Origin: Pirellulales bacterium
GTDB lineage: Bacteria; Planctomycetota; Planctomycetia; Pirellulales; JAICIG01
Assembly (NCBI GenBank): GCA_025924495.1
Contig: JAICIG010000101.1
Location: forward strand, 1 to 19,793
Direction of reading: 5' to 3'
Length of the DNA: 19,793 nt
A program made the position numbers and the translations under genes. A model generated the notes under the pieces. That model was given only the letters and a program-made list of their open reading frames with translations, searched no databases and was not told the DNA's origin. Positions 14,536 through 19,793 of the stretch are shown in pieces (within the stretch, counting starts at the first letter, position 1; every line of letters starts with the position of its first letter).

Positions 14536-14737
14536 CGACGAGCAATCGTCGGTCCTGCTTCCCACCAAACGACCAACCTGAGCCGCAAGGCTCTTGCACA
14601 AGAAGCAGTGCTGGACGACCGCTCCCCGTTGCGAAACGGGGAGCGTCGGCCATGCGCTATTCTTGTGCGCCTCTTGGTCGAGGTGGTGGGAGTGGCCGTG
14701 GTTCGGCGCTCCCTTTTTCATGCGCCTTCCCACGGCT
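14536..14737 (+). ncRNA. Candidate structured RNA / 5' leader with GNRA hairpins
   Basis: Nested complementary segments fill this stretch. Hairpin 1 is CGACGA-GCAA-TCGTCG (14536-14551). An outer helix pairs 14561-14567 with 14684-14690 and 14570-14576 with 14674-14680. Inside it are GAGCC-GCAA-GGCTC (14580-14593) and a long arm: 14596-14604 with 14660-14668, 14607-14611 with 14654-14658, and 14620-14630 with 14635-14645 closed by GCGA. A last hairpin pairs 14694-14701 with 14730-14737 and 14705-14709 with 14722-14726. All three tetraloops are GNRA only when read on the plus strand. It ends about 40 bases before the GYF gene start. I recognise no known RNA family. A folding inverted-repeat element (MITE) is the alternative. 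Confidence 0.5.
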
Positions 14738-14775
14738 CCTCGGTTCTTTCCACCCGGACAAAAAGGAGCAAAAGC

Positions 14776-15480
14776 ATGGCGCACTGGTATTTGATCCGCA
14801 ACGGTCAGCAGCACGGTCCCATCAGCGACCAGCAACTTCAGCAATACGCCGTGGCTGGTCAGATCCAGCCAACCGATCAGGTTCGACGCCATGACATGCC
14901 GAACCCGGTTCTGGCAGGTGCCATCGATGGCCTCTTTCCAAAAGTCGTAACGGCTTCATCGCAACCTGCGGCTGGCGAGCCAGATCGAGTCATGGCGGTT
15001 CTCTGGGCAGCCCTCATAGTCATTGGGTTGCTTATGCTTGGAAGGGCCGCCTACAACCGCATCATAACGGGCGGCGTCACTAAGGCGGTTGCCGAAAAGA
15101 ACCTTCCAGACTTGCGGACTGTTCCCGATGACGCCTTCATACTCAGCGAACGACTCTTCGCTGAATACAGCGGGAATGAAGTCGGAGCGGATCAGAGATA
15201 CAAGGGCAAGACGATAGCCATCGTCGGGGAAGTGGCCGATGTCGAGCGGTCCCCTGATGGGCGATTTGATCCGATACTAGACGGCACGGTCATCAACCTT
15301 CGTTGCCCCGGCAACCCACATGGGGTTCGGTGCGTGCTTTCTGATGCCTCAGCGGGTTCTGGCGATGTGGCGAAGATCAGCGCTGGCGACATGGTGAAGG
15401 TCCGGGGCTACTGCTATGGGAAACACCTAGCCACTTGGATTGTGCTCGGCGACTGCGAGTTCATAGTCTGGGAGCGTTGA
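14776..15480 (+). CDS. GYF-domain / OB-fold (tRNA_anti-like) membrane protein
   Basis: This is a 234-residue protein. ATG 14776 is fixed by AGGAG 7 bases upstream. Residues 1-54 (W4-Y5, then HGPIS, LQQYAVAGQIQPTDQVR and GLFP) match the bacterial GYF_2 domain, which often binds proline-rich or protein partners. A single transmembrane helix spans about 73-93. The C-terminal part (about 114-232: LFAEYSGNEVGADQRYKGKTI, then VGEVADVE, then VKVRGYCYG) matches the tRNA_anti-like OB-fold family seen in membrane-anchored proteins of unknown role. The gene stands alone on the plus strand, convergent with the AbiJ/Abi_C-like gene 40 bases away, behind the structured leader. The exact job is unknown. Confidence 0.8.
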   Translation: MAHWYLIRNGQQHGPISDQQLQQYAVAGQIQPTDQVRRHDMPNPVLAGAIDGLFPKVVTASSQPAAGEPDRVMAVLWAALIVIGLLMLGRAAYNRIITGGVTKAVAEKNLPDLRTVPDDAFILSERLFAEYSGNEVGADQRYKGKTIAIVGEVADVERSPDGRFDPILDGTVINLRCPGNPHGVRCVLSDASAGSGDVAKISAGDMVKVRGYCYGKHLATWIVLGDCEFIVWER

Positions 15481-15520
15481 CAATCCCCTAGCTTCGAAGG
15501 CAAGCATGTTGCCGGTATGT

Positions 15521-16429
15521 TCATATTTCCGCCTGCCTGACGGCGAACGTAATGTGCGAGCAGGTCATGGCGATCATATGTTCGGCATGGTTCTGGCTGG
15601 CAGTGAACTGCGGCTTTGGCCCCTTGCCATGGGCATCGCCCATCTTATTCCGAGTCGTACCAATGCCCTTAAAGATTTCGGCATAGAATGGTTCGATGAG
15701 ATTATGCGCATTGCACTTGTCGGCTAACGTGGCACACGTCTCTTTGTTCGAGTCGTATGTCCAATCTTTGATATGGCAGATGGTCTTGAGCACGCTTTCG
15801 AACGCTGCGCCACAGGACGTGATGGCATCGGCATAACTGCCTTCTCGAACCTTCTTGAACGCATCCATCAGTTCGGCATTCGCCGTGGCAAATCGAGGAT
15901 CACCCAGCACGACAAGTGCTGGCTTGACTGCCTCTTCATGAGTTGTACGTTCCCCTTTCTTGATGAACTGAGGGAATTCACGTTTTCCCTGAGGCATAGG
16001 TTTTCCGTCCGGCCCGGTTCGTTTCCACACCTGCCTGAACGGCGTTAGTTCAAAACCCACGCTGTCGGCCTCCAGCATCCGATTCAAATCTTGAATAATG
16101 CCGTTATGGTCGCCGCCCATGTAGAACTGGGTGCTGCGGAGGCACAACTCAATGAAAGACAGTGCATCTTCGGTCGAACACACTAGAAAGTGATCGATCA
16201 CGGGATGCCCAGACGTGGAACCCACTGCCGTGCGCAAAATACCGTGTCTCGTTAGAAGCTCACTCTGGACTTCGCCCAGCATCATCACGAAAATGGCTTG
16301 GCTGGAGAGGCTCGAATTGCGTTGCCTTAGGATGTGCAGCACCTTCATTCTCGTGGAGAATTCTAAGTCATAGGAATAACGTTCCTTCGACTGCGCATGC
16401 CTTTCGGTATAGGTGGGTAGATAGCTCAT
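15521..16429 (-). CDS. AbiJ/Abi_C-like abortive-infection family protein
   Basis: This 302-residue protein resembles the STM4504/CBY_0614 group. The N-terminus (YTERHAQSKERYSYD, then RMKVLHIL) looks like AbiJ-NTD4. The C-terminal half (about 185-300) has the abortive-infection C-terminal layout: ADAITSCGAAFESVLKTIC, then W-TYD, then TLADKCNAHNLIEPF. GIGTTRNKMGDAHGKGP follows, in which R260-N-x5-H267 fits the R-x(4-6)-H active-site motif of HEPN ribonucleases. A role in phage-triggered RNA cleavage is inference. ATG 16429 has GAGGAG just upstream. It is the last of three minus-strand genes, 43 bases after the DUF4238 stop. Confidence 0.78.
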   Translation of the reverse strand: MSYLPTYTERHAQSKERYSYDLEFSTRMKVLHILRQRNSSLSSQAIFVMMLGEVQSELLTRHGILRTAVGSTSGHPVIDHFLVCSTEDALSFIELCLRSTQFYMGGDHNGIIQDLNRMLEADSVGFELTPFRQVWKRTGPDGKPMPQGKREFPQFIKKGERTTHEEAVKPALVVLGDPRFATANAELMDAFKKVREGSYADAITSCGAAFESVLKTICHIKDWTYDSNKETCATLADKCNAHNLIEPFYAEIFKGIGTTRNKMGDAHGKGPKPQFTASQNHAEHMIAMTCSHITFAVRQAEI

Positions 16430-16440
16430 AGTCTCCTCGT

Positions 16441-16467
16441 GCCTCCCTCAGCACTGCCGAGGGAGGC
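16441..16467. promoter_or_regulatory. Intergenic hairpin between DUF4238 and AbiJ/Abi_C-like genes
   Basis: GCCTCCCTC (16441-16449) and GAGGGAGGC (16459-16467) are perfect 9-base complements around a 9-base loop. On the minus strand the stem starts 5 bases after the DUF4238 stop and ends just before the ribosome site (ACGAGGAG) of the next gene. There is no T run, so it is more likely an mRNA processing, stability or translation-control element than a strong terminator. Confidence 0.5.
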
Positions 16468-16472
16468 GATTC

Positions 16473-17531
16473 TCAGACACCAACGACATCCAATTTTTCG
16501 CCAGTTCGCAGAGCCGCAACGAAATCGACGATTTCCCCGCACCGTTTCCCAGTTTTGCCATCAATTGCGGGCTTAGCCTCGGCAATAACCCGCTCTAGAG
16601 ACCCGTAATGCCCGAGGAGCGGATCGAACGTCTCCTGACTAGTGGCTGGTTCAATCCAACCTTCCGCCAGCGGGGAGTACACGTACTTGTAGCAGTATTT
16701 GATGACTCTTCGATTGTAGGATCGAACTTGGGAATGTCCAAAGCAGGTTCTTTTGCCAAGTGCCCTTCGATGCCACAAAAGGCCCCGTTTGTATGAGACT
16801 GGTAGCCACACTTCGTCATCTTGCTTTCCGTGGGCGCTCGGAAAGGTGCGGACGACAGGATTGTCGCTGGTCAGGAAGAACCCCTGTAGGTTGCAGTCCA
16901 CGATGGTCATCTCCATGCCGCCGAGGAGACGCAACAGATCTTCCTCCATCTTGAACGAATGAAAGCCAAGTTGCTTCCAGTTCTCTTCGCCGACATCAAT
17001 GATCAATCCTCCGGTAAGGCATTCTCGTCGGCTCTCCTCTAGTTTTGCCTCCCAGTCCCCGCCATATTTCTCTTCAAAGCTAGTTCTAGCCTGTTCGGTG
17101 CTGTGCCAATTGAGGAAATCAACCTGATGCAACAAGAGCAGGTGCATCGCCGTGTTGTGAATTTGGACCGGCGAACCGCAGAACAAAAATGCCGCAGCGC
17201 TTGAAAGATGCAGCTTATCGATTCCACTCGGGACGAAATTATCTTCGAACACGCATTGAGAAAGCGAGCTAGGAGTTCTCTTGCCGCTGGAGAATAGCAA
17301 GATCTCGGAGATTTTTCGGGCCTCATCTAAACCGTCGTGTAGGCGGCCGTTCTCTCGTTGCCTGTAGAAGTTAGCGGCGCTCCCCAGCTTTTTGGTGCCA
17401 CGAGGTCTGCATGCTCTGCCGCCCTTGCGATATGGAAAAAGGACGGCTTGTCCGGCTTTAGGATGGATGAATTTATCCAGATAAGCCTTCGTGATGTAGT
17501 GCTGATTAGTGTCTTCCATAGATCCGTCCAT
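16473..17531 (-). CDS. DUF4238-domain protein
   Basis: This 352-residue protein has the DUF4238 pattern: N-x-HYITKAYLDKF near the start (Q10-H11-Y12), LFPYRKG, then ANFYRQ (about 53-58), and later QGFFLTSDNPVV with TSDNP at 221-225, followed by WLPVS. In the family the conserved histidine near the start and the TSDNP aspartate are suspected active residues, but no activity is established to my knowledge. ATG 17531 has GGAG 8 bases upstream; ATG 17519 is in frame. It lies 80 bases after the Sel1-repeat gene and 43 before the AbiJ/Abi_C-like gene, on the same strand. Proteins of this domain are often strain-specific. A role in defence is inferred from context. Confidence 0.8.
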   Translation of the reverse strand: MDGSMEDTNQHYITKAYLDKFIHPKAGQAVLFPYRKGGRACRPRGTKKLGSAANFYRQRENGRLHDGLDEARKISEILLFSSGKRTPSSLSQCVFEDNFVPSGIDKLHLSSAAAFLFCGSPVQIHNTAMHLLLLHQVDFLNWHSTEQARTSFEEKYGGDWEAKLEESRRECLTGGLIIDVGEENWKQLGFHSFKMEEDLLRLLGGMEMTIVDCNLQGFFLTSDNPVVRTFPSAHGKQDDEVWLPVSYKRGLLWHRRALGKRTCFGHSQVRSYNRRVIKYCYKYVYSPLAEGWIEPATSQETFDPLLGHYGSLERVIAEAKPAIDGKTGKRCGEIVDFVAALRTGEKLDVVGV

Positions 17532-17611
17532 TGCAGGCTCTCCGTATCCTCATGACGAGCCAACGGCACGAGAGGTTCACCTCGGCATCTTAGCTCACTT
17601 TGTCCATGGTG

Positions 17612-18721
17612 TTAGACTCCTAGGCTCGCTCTTAACTCGGCGGCAGCGGCCTTTGCATCAATGTCGCCCTGAGCGGCGGCTTTCTCATACCACCTGAGTG
17701 CAGTGCGACGGTTTCGTTTAACGCCTTCACCCATTTCATATGCGCTTGCAATGTCATATTGGGCTTCTGCATTTCCACGTTTTGCCGCCTTTAGGTAGAA
17801 CTCGGCCGCTTTTTCGAGGTCTTTTTCAGTCCCAATTCCATGATAGAAGCATCTCGCCACTTCAACCATGCCATCCACATCCTCATCGGTGGCCGCCTTG
17901 AGGTAGTATACCCAAGCGGATTTCTGTGAACGTCGAACGCCCTCGCCCGTTTCATAGCAGACTGCAAGGTCAAACTCGGCTGGTGCGAAGCGGGCGTCGG
18001 CCGCCAGTTTCAACAATCGCAATCCCTCCTTGCGGTCCTGCGTGACTCGTTTACCGGCGAGATAGCAAGTCGCTAGCGCATACACTGCCGGAATGTAACC
18101 AGCCTCTGCTGATTCCATCAAAAGTGATAGCGACGAAGGTCCATCTGTCTCGTTGGATGAACTCGCAAGCGCTACCGCTCGCTCATATTTGTGTTGTGCT
18201 TCCATGTTAGCCCCACGTCCTTTTCCTTTGATCGAACTATGTCGGATATGTTTCGACGCCACAGGCGGCCACTTGCCCTTTCGTCCCCTCGTTTTTTTTC
18301 GCTTTGGCCTCCGCTTGGGGTCGGCCTTCTCCTTCTTCTTCTCGTCCCTTGCTCTTCGGGCAGCACCTTTCTTGTGTTTCTCTTCTGTCGATTTCCGTTT
18401 GCCCTTTGAATGCTGAAAGAGCCGAGCAGCCTCATCTGCTGAGAAACGGAGCGACCGAGCGGCCGACTTGTAGTCCTCAAGCTCGGGTGCCGCAAATCGA
18501 ACTCCAGCCTCCCGGAGTCTCCGCACCAGCTTTCCGGCTCTTTCGATGGATTGCCGTCGAACCTCTGTATCCACAGCACGATTTCTGGCTATTTCCATGT
18601 GCTTGCCAAGGTCGAGCCTGATCTTCTTAGCCAGTGCTGCTTTCACCAAAGATCTCCACGTAGACGACAAACCGTCCCATCCGGTCAAAGGCGCCATTAT
18701 TATATAGTCTCGCCTGCACAT
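17612..18721 (-). CDS. Sel1-repeat protein with basic N-terminal extension
   Basis: This 369-residue protein has an N-terminus (1-100) that is helical and not recognised. Residues about 106-170 are an extreme Lys/Arg linker. From about 190 to 365 it is a series of Sel1-like (TPR-related) repeats of about 36 residues, for example AVYALATCYLAGKRVTQDRK, FDLAVCYETGEGVRRSQKSA, VEVARCFYHGIGTEKDLEKA and YDIASAYEMGEGVKRNRRTA. Such repeats hold protein partners. Starts at ATG 18721 and ATG 18697 both have poor ribosome sites. ATG 18205 (residue 173), after GTGGGG, could start a Sel1-only protein. It is the first gene of the three-gene minus-strand set and begins 42 bases after the transposase stop, so its 5' end may be disturbed by the insertion. 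Confidence 0.82.
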   Translation of the reverse strand: MCRRDYIIMAPLTGWDGLSSTWRSLVKAALAKKIRLDLGKHMEIARNRAVDTEVRRQSIERAGKLVRRLREAGVRFAAPELEDYKSAARSLRFSADEAARLFQHSKGKRKSTEEKHKKGAARRARDEKKKEKADPKRRPKRKKTRGRKGKWPPVASKHIRHSSIKGKGRGANMEAQHKYERAVALASSSNETDGPSSLSLLMESAEAGYIPAVYALATCYLAGKRVTQDRKEGLRLLKLAADARFAPAEFDLAVCYETGEGVRRSQKSAWVYYLKAATDEDVDGMVEVARCFYHGIGTEKDLEKAAEFYLKAAKRGNAEAQYDIASAYEMGEGVKRNRRTALRWYEKAAAQGDIDAKAAAAELRASLGV

Positions 18722-18763
18722 TTCTACCGAAACCTACATCGTGCTAAGGCGGCGGCGAACCCG

Positions 18764-19793
18764 CTATATCCAAGAAAAGATGTCGTTTTCGTCAACGGCC
18801 GAGACATCGCTGTAAGCAATAAGTCTTGCAGGTTCGTATCCCGACGATTCAAGAGTGGCTGTTGATGGCGGTGTTGTGCTAGCCCTCCAGAACACCGGTT
18901 CAATCCCCAACTCGCACTGGCTCTGGATCACACAGCAGATGTTGTGGCAGACGATCTTGGCCAATGCCTCGTTCTTCATGGCCACGTCGTTCTGACTGCG
19001 CACGTTGTCGCCAAATTTCCGCTTCATCATTGAGAACGTGCTTTCCACATTCGACCGCTGGTGATAGCGAGCCATGAACTCCTCTTGGTGAAATTTGTAG
19101 TAGTGGAGCATCTTCTCGAACATGCCGCCGATGCCCCCTGTGCTGTTTGACTTGAAGGGAATCAGCGGCGTGGCTCCGGCCGCAAGCACGGCTTCGATGT
19201 TCTCCGTCGAGAGATAAGCCTTGTCGGCGCAAAAGTCCTTGATGTCGAAGTGCTTCTTCGTCTTCCGCAGAAGCTCGGGGAGGATCGGGCTGTCGCCCGT
19301 GTCCCGCTCATAGACGGCGGCTGCCGTCACGACGTTAGTCTTGGCGCCGCACGTGATATGCACCTTGACCCAATCACGGCCCGACCGCTCAGTACAATAT
19401 TTCTCGTCGAACCAGCGAACAAAGCGGGAAACGCTGAACCCGGAACTATCCGTGGCGAAGGTGGACTCAACTGCCTTCAAGGGCAAGCTGCTCTGAACGA
19501 TCAGCGTGTGCAGTGCGTCAGTCAGAGAAGGCATGTCCATGAAGCAGTTCACCTTGTTCGGGTGAATGCGGCGGCTCAGATAGCCCTTTTCATAGGTGTC
19601 GAGCAGGTCGCAACCAAATCGCCGAGAAGCGAGCGTGCAGTATACCTTGAAGCAAATCGTAAAAAGGCGATCCGAAATCGGAACCGGAGGTCGCCCTCTT
19701 TGTGGAAGTGGTGGTTCAGGAATTCCCGAGCAGAGATCCTTCAAGAGCACCTGAAACCGATGCTTTTCGTTGATCTGGGCCTCGTTGTACGCC
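18764..19793 (-). CDS. IS4/IS5-superfamily DDE transposase (5' end beyond window)
   Basis: This is a transposase with a DDE catalytic triad: D in FATDSSGFS, D in DFCADKAYLST and E in RSNVESTFSMMKRKFG. They are residues 101, 176 and 226 counted from the GTG at 19750, in the arrangement of DDE_Tnp_1 enzymes. The first in-window start, GTG 19750, is not the true start. The same frame stays open to the window edge and reads AYNEAQINEKHRFQVLLKDL, so the gene is cut at its 5' end. After NICCVIQSQ the last ~50 residues are less typical. I could not identify terminal inverted repeats. One end must lie at or left of 18764, near the Sel1 gene start. Confidence 0.85.
   Translation of the reverse strand, partial: AYNEAQINEKHRFQVLLKDLCSGIPEPPLPQRGRPPVPISDRLFTICFKVYCTLASRRFGCDLLDTYEKGYLSRRIHPNKVNCFMDMPSLTDALHTLIVQSSLPLKAVESTFATDSSGFSVSRFVRWFDEKYCTERSGRDWVKVHITCGAKTNVVTAAAVYERDTGDSPILPELLRKTKKHFDIKDFCADKAYLSTENIEAVLAAGATPLIPFKSNSTGGIGGMFEKMLHYYKFHQEEFMARYHQRSNVESTFSMMKRKFGDNVRSQNDVAMKNEALAKIVCHNICCVIQSQCELGIEPVFWRASTTPPSTATLESSGYEPARLIAYSDVSAVDENDIFSWI

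Noticed and set aside
14340..14775. Structured region as RNase P RNA, tmRNA or SRP RNA
   Set aside because: I could not find the RNase P conserved blocks (GAGGAAAGTC, ACAGAAnCCGGCTTA), a tmRNA T-arm with CCA end, or the SRP GGAA-type helix on either strand.
14311..14892. Minus-strand open frame of 193 codons across the structured gap
   Set aside because: It overlaps the start of the well-supported GYF gene, has no good ribosome site or recognisable motif, and its openness follows from the palindromic sequence.
18828..18844. GGTTCGTATCCC sequence resembling a tRNA T-arm
   Set aside because: The stem does not pair fully, no acceptor or anticodon arms surround it, and it lies in the coding sequence of the transposase C-terminus.

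Overview
The window looks like chromosomal DNA from a planctomycete. This is an inference from several signals together: GC-rich coding sequence, an extracellular peptidase that starts with a LEPR-XLL motif (LEPRRLLS), a twin-arginine signal on an enolase-superfamily enzyme, a TetR / ABC1-kinase pair, and a cluster of TadE/TadG-like pseudopilins beside a DUF4114 protein. No rRNA, tRNA or CRISPR array is visible.

Left part (1-6392), ordinary chromosome. The 3' end of an FtsX-type ABC permease overlaps an ABC ATPase (ATGA), which overlaps an HlyD-type adaptor (ATGA). Together they form a DevBCA/MacAB-like export operon. Convergent to it is a mandelate racemase/muconate lactonizing-type enzyme with a Tat signal. 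Divergent from that enzyme is a TetR regulator whose promoter (TTGACG-N18-TAGAAT) is bracketed by two TGAGC-type palindromes. It is followed by an ABC1/AarF kinase whose first ~45 codons lie in another frame, so the gene appears frameshifted. A short-chain dehydrogenase faces the kinase across a hairpin.

Middle part (6393-14182), cell surface and secretion. A sedolisin (S53) peptidase with C-terminal DUF4214-like repeats has a leader region rich in inverted repeats. A small two-helix membrane protein follows, then a four-gene operon: a secreted DUF4114 protein, a TadE-like protein, a TadG-like protein with a von Willebrand A domain, and a second TadE-like protein with a Ser/Thr/Gly-repeat and Trp-rich tail. 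A secreted PD40 (TolB-like) beta-propeller protein lies opposite.

Right part (14183-19793), accessory region. The 593-base gap before a GYF / OB-fold membrane protein is packed with nested complementary segments, including three hairpins with GNRA tetraloops and a multi-branched 130-base fold. It is a candidate structured RNA or attenuator. Then come three minus-strand genes transcribed in the order Sel1-repeat protein, DUF4238 protein, AbiJ/Abi_C-like protein with an Rx6H HEPN-type motif, next to a DDE transposase gene cut by the window end. Sequence and codon use here look less GC-rich than on the left. This looks like a mobile-element-linked defence-type island. The three-gene module and the structured leader are the best candidates for something undescribed.
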